Positions 7,391 to 15,800 of a DNA stretch of 24,560 nt are shown here, piece by piece. The notes beneath the pieces were generated by a model. That model saw only the letters and a list, made by a program, of their open reading frames with translations. It searched no databases and had not been told where the DNA came from. Where the stretch lies: positions 4,606 through 29,165 of the forward strand of contig DEQC01000062.1 in assembly GCA_002359055.1 (NCBI GenBank). Direction: 5' to 3'. Position 1 is the stretch's first letter, and each line of letters begins with the position of its first letter. Source of the stretch: Flavobacteriales bacterium UBA3376. GTDB lineage: Bacteria > Bacteroidota > Bacteroidia > Flavobacteriales > Weeksellaceae. Made by a program: the position numbers and the translations under genes.

Positions 7391-8908
7391 ATGGCAAACC
7401 AAAAAGCAAAAGGAAAAATTGCACAGGTTATCGGACCGGTAATTGACGTTGTTTTTGAGAACGCAGAGAGCCTTCCACAAATTTATGATGCATTAGAAGT
7501 TCCAATTGAAGGAAAACAATCATTAATTCTTGAGGTTGAACAACACATAGGTGAAGATACAGTTCGTTGTATTGCGATGGATTCTTCCGATGGTTTAAGT
7601 CGAGGGCAAGAGGTATTAGAATTGGGCAGACCTATAACAATGCCAATAGGAGAAGAGGTAAATGGACGTGTTTTTAACGTGGTTGGAGATGCTATTGACG
7701 GATTAGGAAACATAGACAAAGCAGATGGTTTGCCGATTCACAGACCAGCTCCAAAATTTGAGGATTTATCGACTTCATCAGAAATACTATTGACTGGTAT
7801 CAAAGTAATCGACTTGATTGAGCCATATGCAAAAGGTGGTAAAATTGGATTATTTGGTGGTGCTGGTGTTGGTAAAACTGTTTTGATTCAGGAGTTGATC
7901 AACAATATTGCTAAAGGTCACGGTGGTTTATCAGTTTTTGCTGGAGTGGGTGAAAGAACTCGTGAAGGTAACGACTTACTACGTGAGATGTTAGAGGCAG
8001 GTATTATTCGCTATGGTGATGATTTCATGAAATCTATGGAAGATGGCGGATGGGATTTATCGAAAGTTGACAAAGAAGAAATGAAAGAATCTAAGGTTGC
8101 TTTCGTTTTCGGTCAGATGAACGAACCTCCGGGAGCACGTGCTCGTGTTGCACTTTCAGGTCTTACTCTTGCTGAGTATTATCGTGATGGTGATGGTTCA
8201 GGTCAAGGCCGTGACGTTCTTTTCTTTATCGACAACATTTTCCGATTTACTCAAGCGGGTTCTGAAGTTTCGGCTTTATTGGGTCGTATGCCTTCAGCGG
8301 TTGGATATCAGCCTACCTTAGCAACAGAGATGGGTGCGATGCAAGAAAGAATTACATCGACAAAAACAGGATCGATTACTTCGGTTCAAGCGGTTTATGT
8401 ACCAGCGGACGACTTGACTGACCCTGCGCCAGCGACGACTTTCGCTCACTTGGACGCAACTACAGTATTGTCTCGTAAAATTGCATCTTTAGGTATTTAT
8501 CCTGCAGTTGACCCATTGGATTCAACTTCGAGAATTTTATCTCCTGAAATCGTAGGTGAAGAACACTATAGATGTGCACAAAACGTAAAAGAAATCTTAC
8601 AAAGATATAACTCACTTCAGGACATCATCGCCATCTTAGGTATGGAGGAACTTTCTGAAGAAGACAAATTAGTTGTTCACCGTGCAAGACGTGTTCAACG
8701 TTTCTTATCTCAGCCATTCCATGTTGCTGAGCAGTTTACAGGTAACCCTGGTGTTTTAGTTGATATCAAAGATACCATCAAAGGATTTAACATGATTTTG
8801 AATGGTGAAGTTGATCAATATCCAGAGGCTGCATTTAACTTGAAAGGAACGATTGAAGATGTAATCGAACATGGAGAGAAAATGTTAGCTGAATTAGGTG
8901 AAGCCTAA
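7391..8908 (+). CDS. atpD: F1F0 ATP synthase subunit beta
   Basis: This is the catalytic subunit of F1, making ATP at the inner face of the cytoplasmic membrane with alpha. The 505-residue product has the P-loop GGAGVGKT at 156-163, the catalytic glutamate in VGERTREG (E188), Walker B RDVLFFIDN with D281, the alpha/beta signature PAVDPLDSTS at 371-380 and the lever motif ELSEED at 420-425. It is longer than the roughly 460-residue proteobacterial form. Part of the excess is an insertion at about 208-234, before the conserved FGQMNEPPGAR, of a kind I recall from Bacteroidota beta subunits. Only atpC follows it, so the remaining F1F0 genes must lie elsewhere, as is common in the phylum. A hairpin sits in the 52-base gap to atpC. 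Confidence 0.98.
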   Translation: MANQKAKGKIAQVIGPVIDVVFENAESLPQIYDALEVPIEGKQSLILEVEQHIGEDTVRCIAMDSSDGLSRGQEVLELGRPITMPIGEEVNGRVFNVVGDAIDGLGNIDKADGLPIHRPAPKFEDLSTSSEILLTGIKVIDLIEPYAKGGKIGLFGGAGVGKTVLIQELINNIAKGHGGLSVFAGVGERTREGNDLLREMLEAGIIRYGDDFMKSMEDGGWDLSKVDKEEMKESKVAFVFGQMNEPPGARARVALSGLTLAEYYRDGDGSGQGRDVLFFIDNIFRFTQAGSEVSALLGRMPSAVGYQPTLATEMGAMQERITSTKTGSITSVQAVYVPADDLTDPAPATTFAHLDATTVLSRKIASLGIYPAVDPLDSTSRILSPEIVGEEHYRCAQNVKEILQRYNSLQDIIAILGMEELSEEDKLVVHRARRVQRFLSQPFHVAEQFTGNPGVLVDIKDTIKGFNMILNGEVDQYPEAAFNLKGTIEDVIEHGEKMLAELGEA

Positions 8909-8919
8909 GCTTAATAAAA

Positions 8920-8941
8920 GTTCAAATCGAAACATTTGAAC
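8920..8941 (+). other. intercistronic hairpin between atpD and atpC
   Basis: GTTCAAAT (8920-8927), a six-base loop CGAAAC and ATTTGAAC (8934-8941) form a perfect 8-bp stem in the 52-base gap. There is no T-run after it (the next bases are CCGTAAAATTTT), so it is not a canonical terminator. It might set the atpD to atpC ratio by attenuation or mRNA processing; that is inference. Confidence 0.5.
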
Positions 8942-8960
8942 CGTAAAATTTTAATTCAAT

Positions 8961-9254
8961 ATGCAGTTACATATAATTACACCACAAGAAGTTGTTTTTG
9001 AAGGAGAAGTTGATTCGGTTAGCGTACCAGGTAAAAATGGTGAATTTGAAATGCTAAACAATCACGCACCTATAGTTTCTTCCTTGATGAAAGGAACTAT
9101 AAAAATCAAACTTCACTCAAAAAGTGAATTTGATTTTGAAAATATGTCGGGTAACTTGAAACAATCTCCTGCCAATCAATTCGTTTACTTATTTGATGTG
9201 AACGGAGGAGTGATAGAAATGAGCGACAATGTGGTGACAATCTTAGCGAATTAA
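8961..9254 (+). CDS. atpC: F1F0 ATP synthase subunit epsilon, short form
   Basis: Epsilon is a central-stalk subunit of F1. The 97-residue product begins MQLHIITPQEVVFEGEVDSV and contains the conserved GKNGEFEMLNNHAPIVSSL of the N-terminal beta-sandwich. Canonical epsilon is about 130-140 residues and ends in two alpha helices that can inhibit ATP hydrolysis. Here the frame closes after the beta domain (ending VTILAN). I recall short epsilon subunits as normal in Flavobacteria, and no helical remnant follows in any frame before the terminator at 9279, so I read this as the native short form, not a truncation. It follows atpD by 52 bases and is almost certainly cotranscribed with it. Confidence 0.94.
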   Translation: MQLHIITPQEVVFEGEVDSVSVPGKNGEFEMLNNHAPIVSSLMKGTIKIKLHSKSEFDFENMSGNLKQSPANQFVYLFDVNGGVIEMSDNVVTILAN

Positions 9255-9278
9255 TTAAATAAGATTTATAAATAATGT

Positions 9279-9312
9279 AAAAATCCCGAGAGAATATTCT
9301 TTCGGGATTTTT
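9279..9312. terminator. bidirectional intrinsic terminator between atpC and hisS
   Basis: This is a 34-base near-perfect palindrome with arms AAAAATCCCGAGAGAA and TTCTTTCGGGATTTTT; the only irregularity is one G opposite T (9290/9301). The GC-rich core (TCCCGA/TCGGGA) is flanked by an A-run on one side and a T-run on the other, so it can act on both strands. It ends atpD-atpC on plus and hisS on minus, whose genes converge here. Confidence 0.92.
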
Positions 9313-9340
9313 TATTTGTATAAAGTATGAATTTATTCGA

Positions 9341-10711
9341 TTATGAATTGAAGTAATTCAATAATTCCTCTTCGGTCAAAGATTTTTGATCACCTGAAAT
9401 CATATTTTTCAAAGTAAATTGTCCAGTTTGCAATTCCTTCTCGCCTATCATTACCACATGACGAACCGATTTTCTATCGGCATATTGCATTTGCTTTTTC
9501 ATCTTAGCATTTTCTGGATACACTTCACATTTCACGTTGCGACTTCTCAAATCTTTTGCCAATTGCATGGCTTTATCAGCTTCTTTTTCACCAAAGTTGA
9601 TGAAGAGAACTTCCAAAGAATTTTGCACCGATTCTGGAAACAATTTCATCTCTTCTAAAACCAAGTAAATTCTATCCAATCCAAATGAAATTCCAACGCC
9701 TGACAAATCTTTTAAACCAAAAATTCCCGTCAAATCATCGTACCTTCCACCACCGCCTATAGAACCTAATTCTACTTCTTTTGCTTTGACTTCAAAGATT
9801 GCACCTGTGTAATAATCAAGTCCTCTGGCAAGTGTTAAATTCAGTTTTAATTCAGCTGAATTCAATCCGAGTTGATCAACTCTTTTGAATACAAATTCTA
9901 ATTCTTCTATACCTTTTTTACCGATTTCAGAGGAATCAAGAATTTCACCCAAAGATTTTAGTTGAGTTTTATAATCACCTTTCAAATCGAACAAAGCTGA
10001 AAGTTTATCTATGGAATTTTGTGGAATTCCTTTGTTCAACATTTCTTCTATGACTTTCTCTTTTCCAATTTTATCGAGCTTATCAAGTGCCACTGTGAAG
10101 TCAATCAATTGATCTGAAATATCAGCAACTTCAGCCAGTCCACTTAAAATTTTTCTATTGTTGAAATGAATTTCCACCGGAATTTTCAAATCTGTAAATA
10201 CAGCATCATAGAGTGTAATCAATTCAACTTCTTGTAAGAGAGAATCGCTTCCAACCACATCCGCATCGCACTGATAAAACTCTCTAAAGCGTCCTTTTTG
10301 TGGCCTATCGGCTCTCCAAACCGGCTGCATTTGATAGCGCTTGAAAGGAAAAGTAATCTCGTTTTGATGTTGAACTACGTAACGAGCAAAAGGCACAGTT
10401 AAGTCGTATCTCAAAGCTCTTTCAGAGATTTGAGGAATGATTTTTTGACTGTCTTTTTGTTGTAAAGTTTCCTCATCGACTTTCGATAGAAAATCCCCAG
10501 AATTGAGAATTTTAAAAATGAGTCGATCGCCTTCTTCGCCGTATTTTCCAGTGAGGGTCGATAAGTTTTCAAAAGATGGGGTTTCTATAGGTTCGTATCC
10601 AAACAATTGGAATTGACGTCTGATCGTATCAAAAATATATTGTCTTTTACTAACTTCTTCTGAAGAAAAATCTCTTGTTCCTTTTGGAACTGAAGCTTTC
10701 TGAATGGCCAT
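9341..10711 (-). CDS. hisS: histidyl-tRNA synthetase
   Basis: The enzyme charges tRNA-His with histidine, using ATP, in the cytosol. The 456-residue product has class II motif 1 near residues 20-48 (ending PIETPSFE) and motif 2 with VWRADRPQKGRFREF at 131-145. The histidine-specific motifs are LARGLDYYTG at 294-303 and GGGGRYDD at 319-326. Motif 3 is GVGISFGLDR at 338-347. The C-terminal anticodon-binding domain starts near 365 and runs to the end, including MKKQMQYAD. An insertion of about 80 residues (roughly 195-275) between motif 2 and RGLDYYTG matches the usual HisRS insertion domain. The start MAIQKASVPKGTRDF is the standard one. It has its own promoter, downstream of the endonuclease terminator, and ends at the shared terminator with atpC. 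Confidence 0.97.
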   Translation of the reverse strand: MAIQKASVPKGTRDFSSEEVSKRQYIFDTIRRQFQLFGYEPIETPSFENLSTLTGKYGEEGDRLIFKILNSGDFLSKVDEETLQQKDSQKIIPQISERALRYDLTVPFARYVVQHQNEITFPFKRYQMQPVWRADRPQKGRFREFYQCDADVVGSDSLLQEVELITLYDAVFTDLKIPVEIHFNNRKILSGLAEVADISDQLIDFTVALDKLDKIGKEKVIEEMLNKGIPQNSIDKLSALFDLKGDYKTQLKSLGEILDSSEIGKKGIEELEFVFKRVDQLGLNSAELKLNLTLARGLDYYTGAIFEVKAKEVELGSIGGGGRYDDLTGIFGLKDLSGVGISFGLDRIYLVLEEMKLFPESVQNSLEVLFINFGEKEADKAMQLAKDLRSRNVKCEVYPENAKMKKQMQYADRKSVRHVVMIGEKELQTGQFTLKNMISGDQKSLTEEELLNYFNS

Positions 10712-10729
10712 AAATTTAATTTATATTTA

Positions 10730-10737
10730 CAAAGATG
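10730..10737 (-). promoter_or_regulatory. possible -7 box of hisS
   Basis: The minus strand reads CATCTTTG, seven of eight to TAnnTTTG, 18 bases before the ATG at 10711 and just downstream of the endonuclease terminator. No clear -33 element is visible. Confidence 0.35.
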
Positions 10738-10759
10738 CTAATTTAATTATAAAATTTTT

Positions 10760-10789
10760 AAAAAAACGCCCGACTTTCATCGGGCGTTT
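10760..10789 (-). terminator. intrinsic terminator of the endonuclease I gene
   Basis: On the minus strand a 10-bp stem (AAACGCCCGA with TCGGGCGTTT, 10789-10764) and a six-base loop run directly into a T-tract of about seven. It begins five bases after the stop codon at 10795-10797, a textbook rho-independent terminator separating this gene from hisS. Confidence 0.93.
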
Positions 10790-10794
10790 GCTGT

Positions 10795-11844
10795 TTATTT
10801 TTTGATAACTATTTTTTTAGATTCTTTGGTGAAATCTTCATAATAAATCAACAACAAATAAGTTCCATTGGGTAAACTCGAAACATCTAACTGATCTTCT
10901 GTTAGAGTTTTTTGTGTGAAAATTTGAGATCCTGTCAATGAATACAAAGAAATTGCTTGAATTTTTTTGTTTGATTTGATGTTCAATTCATCATTGGTTG
11001 GATTTGGGTAAACTTGTGTATTTAACTCTTCAGCTTCTATGGTAGAAAGTTCCGTCCATGTATTTTCAGCTTCAGGCCCACCCCAAATTTTAGTTGCTAA
11101 GTATGGATTATCGATGAATGGATTTCTATTGCCTTGAACATCTTCCAACACCATATTTCTCACCCATTCCACTTCAGTTACTGGATTTTCAGCATTCCAT
11201 TTTAGAAACAAATCCGGCATATCTGTGTGATAAGTATTTGCACCACTACCCACAACGTTAGCTTCGCATTGATCATCATATCTCAAATACATATACATCA
11301 TCATACGCGCAACATTTCCTTCCCACTCTTTACCTGGATAGAACAATCCGGTAGGAGTAACATAAGAAGCAGGTCCCGAACCATCAGCAAAAGGTCTATT
11401 AGATCTCAGATTATTTCTTTGCGAATCTATTGCTCTGATGTGATGAACGTCCGAACCTGGTCCTGAAGAACCTAAATTTGGATTTCCAAGAGATCTTGGA
11501 TAAGAATGTTCACGCACCCATTTTCCATTACAATTACTCGTATGGCAACTTAGATCAACATCTCGAGTTCTGTGTTCAGTAACATCTGAACTACTATCGT
11601 CAAAACCATAAATCAAAAGTACATCATTTGGATTATCAGGATCTAAATCTGTTTCTTTAATTGCATTCCAAACACCAGGCGTATAGATCAGGTCGTTGCT
11701 ATGGGTTGCAATAATTAAATTACTCAATTGATTTTTTAGGTTTTCTCCATTTTGTGTAAAATCGATACCAATATAATAGTCTGGAATTTGTCCAAACAAT
11801 TGAAATGGAATCAATAATAACAACCAATAAATTTTTTTCAACAT
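10795..11844 (-). CDS. secreted endonuclease I (NucM/EndA family) with T9SS sorting domain
   Basis: The product is a probable extracellular metal-dependent DNase of the endonuclease I family. The 349-residue protein starts with a signal peptide (about 1-19, ending LFGQ). The family core has EHSYPRSLGNP near 112-122, the beta-beta-alpha metal motif SDVHHIRAID at 131-140 with catalytic His in H134-H135, then QRNNLRSNRPF at 142-152 with the metal Asn, and GKEWEGNVARMMMYMYLRY at 171-189. A C-terminal type A T9SS domain (about 277-349) has VYPNPT at 278-283 and ends KKIVIKK. Cysteines C100 and C105 flank the core and could form a disulfide. Nutrient scavenging from extracellular DNA, or biofilm DNA turnover, is the likely role. 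It is probably exported through SprA. It stands alone between a 194-base intergenic region and its own terminator. Confidence 0.93.
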   Translation of the reverse strand: MLKKIYWLLLLIPFQLFGQIPDYYIGIDFTQNGENLKNQLSNLIIATHSNDLIYTPGVWNAIKETDLDPDNPNDVLLIYGFDDSSSDVTEHRTRDVDLSCHTSNCNGKWVREHSYPRSLGNPNLGSSGPGSDVHHIRAIDSQRNNLRSNRPFADGSGPASYVTPTGLFYPGKEWEGNVARMMMYMYLRYDDQCEANVVGSGANTYHTDMPDLFLKWNAENPVTEVEWVRNMVLEDVQGNRNPFIDNPYLATKIWGGPEAENTWTELSTIEAEELNTQVYPNPTNDELNIKSNKKIQAISLYSLTGSQIFTQKTLTEDQLDVSSLPNGTYLLLIYYEDFTKESKKIVIKK

Positions 11845-11855
11845 TTTAACTCTAC

Positions 11856-11883
11856 TTTACTAATTACAATTATTTTATATTTG
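11856..11883 (+). promoter_or_regulatory. orphan plus-strand promoter-like sequence
   Basis: TTTA (11856-11859), a 16-base spacer and TATATTTG (11876-11883, exact TAnnTTTG) point along the plus strand into an intergenic region whose flanking genes are both on minus. The spacing equals that proposed for atpD and the S8 protease. It could be chance in AT-rich DNA. Confidence 0.3.
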
Positions 11884-11884
11884 A

Positions 11885-12006
11885 CCATACCCTCAAAGAA
11901 AGCAGTGATTGCTTTTGGGTTTACATGGCAGTTATAGAAACGTTTATTTGACATATTGAATTCACGTTCAAGAGATTGTCACAAATAAGAATTTCTCATT
12001 TTTTTT
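11885..12006 (+). ncRNA. candidate small RNA (speculative)
   Basis: This 122-base stretch follows an exact TATATTTG box. It begins with a nested foldback: CCAT (11885-11888) with ATGG (11925-11928), CCC (11890-11892) with GGG (11917-11919), and AAAGCA (11899-11904) with TGCTTT (11910-11915). It ends with an AT-rich imperfect hairpin (AAATAAGAA at 11983-11991, TTTCTCATTT at 11992-12001) running into eight T residues (11999-12006). Promoter, structure and terminator-like end together suggest an independent transcript. There is no family match I recognise and no comparative evidence. The same bases could instead be the untranslated leader of the endonuclease gene on minus. Confidence 0.25.
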
Positions 12007-12038
12007 ACAAAACAACAATTTTAGAGAATTTCAATTCA

Positions 12039-12431
12039 TTAGATACGTTTTTTCAAGATATAATAGGCAATTATAGCACCCAAAGTGTTTGCAACTATAT
12101 CTAAAAGTTCAAAACTCCTTCCCAAATTCATAATAAATTGAAGAATTTCAATTGATATTCCAAACAAGATTGAAGTTATCAAAACGAGTTTTTTATTTCG
12201 GATAAAATCACTTAGAATGAAAAGAAAAGTAAAAATGAAGAACAAAGTAAAATGAATCACTTTGTCTTCATTTTTAAATTTTAATTTTGAAATCCATGTT
12301 TCTGCATTGCTACTCACTAAATCTGCAGGCATAAGCGTTGCAAAGAGCAAGATAGGCAGATATGCAAAAAGGATGATTCTATAAAAACCTACTTTTTTAT
12401 TGTCCTGCCACTTCTTTGTATCCCTCAGCAT
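12039..12431 (-). CDS. VanZ-like family small membrane protein
   Basis: This is a 130-residue integral membrane protein of the VanZ-like family, whose function outside teicoplanin resistance is unknown. Four hydrophobic segments are visible, at about 17-37, 60-76, 82-101 and 108-127. Family-type motifs are DKVIHF (near residues 57-62), the I-E-I-L-Q pattern in the third helix and ELLDIVANTLGA before the last. The start ATG lies 35 bases inside the 3' end of gcvH. No ATG or other good start occurs near or after the gcvH stop before the first helix, so the overlapping start is the best choice and suggests coupled translation. It is the last gene of the maeB-ruvA-sprA-gcvH unit. No clear minus-strand terminator follows. 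Confidence 0.85.
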   Translation of the reverse strand: MLRDTKKWQDNKKVGFYRIILFAYLPILLFATLMPADLVSSNAETWISKLKFKNEDKVIHFTLFFIFTFLFILSDFIRNKKLVLITSILFGISIEILQFIMNLGRSFELLDIVANTLGAIIAYYILKKRI

Positions 12432-12780
12432 CTAAAAGATTATCAAGGTCTTCTGGTTCAGTGATTTCAACTTTCAGAATCCATCCTTCACCGTAAGGAT
12501 CTGAGTTTATACTTTCTGGAGCATCTTCTAAACCTTCGTTGATTTCAAGGATTTTACCAGAAATAGGCATAAACAGATCTGAAACTGTTTTAACGGCTTC
12601 AACAGAACCGAATACTTCATTTGGAGCGATTTCATCACCTTCTTCAACTTCAATATCGACATAAACGATATCTCCTAATTGATCTTGTGCGAAATCAGTA
12701 ATACCAATAAAAGCTATGTTTCCATCTACTCTAACCCACTCGTGGTCTTTACTGTATTTTAACTCTGCTGGTGTGTTCAT
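12397..12780 (-). CDS. gcvH: glycine cleavage system H protein
   Basis: GcvH carries the aminomethyl group on lipoyl-lysine between the P, T and L proteins during glycine breakdown to CO2, ammonia and methylene-tetrahydrofolate. The 127-residue product is standard in length. KDHEWVRVDG is at 11-20, GITDFAQDQLGDIVYVD at 26-42 and the lipoylation site SVEAVKTVSD at 59-68, with K64 as the modified lysine. The C-terminal part includes NSDPYGEGW. It lies 25 bases after sprA, in the same direction, and its end overlaps the vanZ-like gene by 35 bases. The other glycine cleavage genes are not in the window. A secretion gene next to a metabolic gene reflects a conserved flavobacterial order that I recall, not a known functional link. 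Confidence 0.97.
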   Translation of the reverse strand: MNTPAELKYSKDHEWVRVDGNIAFIGITDFAQDQLGDIVYVDIEVEEGDEIAPNEVFGSVEAVKTVSDLFMPISGKILEINEGLEDAPESINSDPYGEGWILKVEITEPEDLDNLLDAEGYKEVAGQ

Positions 12781-12805
12781 AATATAATTTTATTTACAAA
12801 TTTAA

Positions 12806-15800
12806 TTAATTTCCGAATGTTATCGTCAAACTAAATCCAGTTCTTATGGTTGAAATTGGATAAGCGGTTGAAATTTTATATTCAGACATGTTTTGATCCC
12901 AGAAGAATCTTAAGTTAAAGTTTCTACTGAGGTCATAGTCTGCAGAGAATTGAATCGACATCATTTTTTGTCCACCAGTTACTTGTGAATCGTTATCTAA
13001 AATTCTTCTAATTCTCGTTTCGCTATCTCTTAATCTTGCATCCAATCTGAAGTTCATATCTCCTCTCAAGACTCTGTTTCTACCTTGGTAACGCATATTG
13101 AACCTCAAATCCTTGATGATATATCCTAAACCAATCACGTATTCTGTACCATAATCTTCTGTCAAAGTATAGTTGCTCATACTCATGGTCAACATTCTGT
13201 CGCGGTTGTATTGAGCTCTCATTTGGAAGTTATTTCTAAACGTCATATCGACTCCGATCAATGGAGAGAAAGATTCAATCATATTTACGCTTCCATAAAT
13301 ATTGTCAGAATAGAAGTTATTGTTTAAATCTCTTCCCATAGGATCTGCGAAATGGTTCGGATTCGACTGAATTCCGTTGACAGTATAAGATGATAAATAT
13401 GAGTGTGAAATTTCAAATGAATTGAAAATTCTACTGATCATCGGGATATTGGTCAAGCCAGAATAAGTGATGTTCCAGTTTGGCAAAGGAATTTTTCTAT
13501 TGTATCCTAATGATGTTTTACTGGCATTTCTTCCTTCAACTGCTGAAACAAAAGCGGGCAATAATACATCATAATTTGACAGTCCAAATCCATCATAATA
13601 TCCGTCTCCCGTTGGTGCCATACCGTTGGCCATACCTAATCTCTCTGAAATGACTTGGGTGTTGGCTATAAAATCATCGTACAAAGCATCTGGTTTTTTA
13701 AATGCTGTTCCAATGGTAATTGTACTACTATTCAAACTCTTTTGTACATCCAAATAAGTTCTTAAGGTAGGATCATCTTCTCTTCTCAAATTGAACGAAT
13801 ATTCTGTACTTCTAAAGGTTGTATTTCTTCTTGCATTCAAGTCGATTCTTAAACTTGGGAAAGGTTCAATCACAGATGATGCTGTGAAATTTGTTCCTCT
13901 TGTGATTTCATAAGGTTCCAATAATTGGTCGCTTCTGGTCACCCAATCATTTCCTGTTTCAATCAACCTACGTTTGATATCGAATTCAGTACCGAATATA
14001 AATCCAGCACCTGGACCTCCACTGTTTTTACCAAAACCAAAGAAATTAGGTTCTGCTAAAATTCCTGGTAAAACTGCGCCATTGTTTTGAGTATAGTTGA
14101 ATTGGAAACGTTTGATGCTCGAAACTATCATCCAAATATAATCTTGTCCTCGGAATTTATTTTTAAACTCATAAGGTCTGTTGATTCTTCTCAAACTTCT
14201 CAAAGTCATACCATCGTATGCTCTGCTCAAAGAGTCAACTTCTCTCTTTCTGCCTCTCTTGATCGAATCCATTTTCTCATGTCCTCTGAATTCTCTATAC
14301 AATTTCGATAGGTCGAAATCACCCATCATAGTGAAGTTGCTTGAATTTTGAGCTATATTTCCTAAACCTTGGCCGTCGGTATTTGGTGCATTTCGGAAAA
14401 CCGAAGATCTCGCATGCCAGTTGTAATTATTGGTCACACCCAATTCAAGGCTGGTCCAATCCATATAAGGGAACAAATGAATTGGAGTTTTCCAGTTCAA
14501 TTGGATTTGATGGTCATAATTCACTGGACGTCCAACTTTGAATAAATTATTCCAAATCAAACCTTTGTCTGCATATTCGAAACTCGATCCATCGTTTAAA
14601 GTTCTTGTCGATGAAGTATAATCCAAACGCAATGATTTTGTCAAATCAAAACCTACGTTGTATTGCCACGAGAACAAGAAGTTATTACTAAATGCCACTG
14701 GGAAAATATACGAGGATGATGCATCATAAAATTGATTGATATCTCTGTATTGTCTTTCAGAATAAATTCTATCGATATCCGTTCTAAACGACAATCTCGC
14801 AGGCATTGGATTGATATTTACTTCTTTTAAGAACTTCAGATATTTTGCGGTTTTCATCGTGTCTTGTACAGCTCTCCAATTTTCTAAAGGACGAATTGTT
14901 TTGGACGGGAAACTATAATTATAGTTCAAGGTAGCTCGAATGTTCTTCGTCAAATCATAAGCCGTATAAATATCTCTTCTGTATTGATCTGCATACATAA
15001 ACGACAGAGCGAAGTTGGATGGATCATAGAAACGAGTTGGTCGATTGCTCGTATTTACTTTTCTAATATTTGTAAACGAGATAGACTTTTGTTGAGCATA
15101 AGTTCTTGCAACATCTCTCAACTCTTCACCTCTTGGATCTTCGTCTAAAATCACATCATTATCGAGTGGGTTGTATTTTGGATCTGAGAATTGTTCACTC
15201 ATAGTGATGTTCACTGGAATTTCCATTCCCCAATCTTCTGGTAGAAATTTATCCAATTTCAATTGCGCATTGATCGCATAATCTTTATAATCCTCTTGAT
15301 TTCTTTGGCTTGGACCTTGGTCAATTGCTCCAAAACCAGCCGAACTAATACTTCCTGAAAGTTGAACTTGAGCAAAATCACCTAAGGTAAATCCTAAACT
15401 TGCCATGGCAGAATATCCTCCTTCATTGTCAATTTCACTTAATCTCAATTCATTTACCCAAACCAAAACTTCTTTATCTCTATTGTCCGTAGAACGTAAA
15501 CCAATCATAACCGAAGTTACACCTCCCAAAGAAGGACGTCCTTTTACGTAAATGATTTTGTTTGGATCATCGCCCTCTGGAATGTATGCATATCGCTCCA
15601 AAGTGCTCAAAGAATGATCTAAATCTCTTTCTTTCTTCGCATCAACAAAGAAATCTGTATTTAAATCGATTTTATTTTCTATTGGCCAAATTCTCTCTGG
15701 ATTTCTATCAGGAGTTCTCGCTGTATATTTTAATGGAATTTCATATTCGTAATAGTTATCGGAATAATCACTTCCTAAGCGTACAAATAATTTGGTGTTT

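Noticed and set aside
8909..9278. Frameshift truncation of atpC
   Set aside because: No epsilon-like helical sequence is visible in other frames before the terminator; short epsilon fits the lineage.
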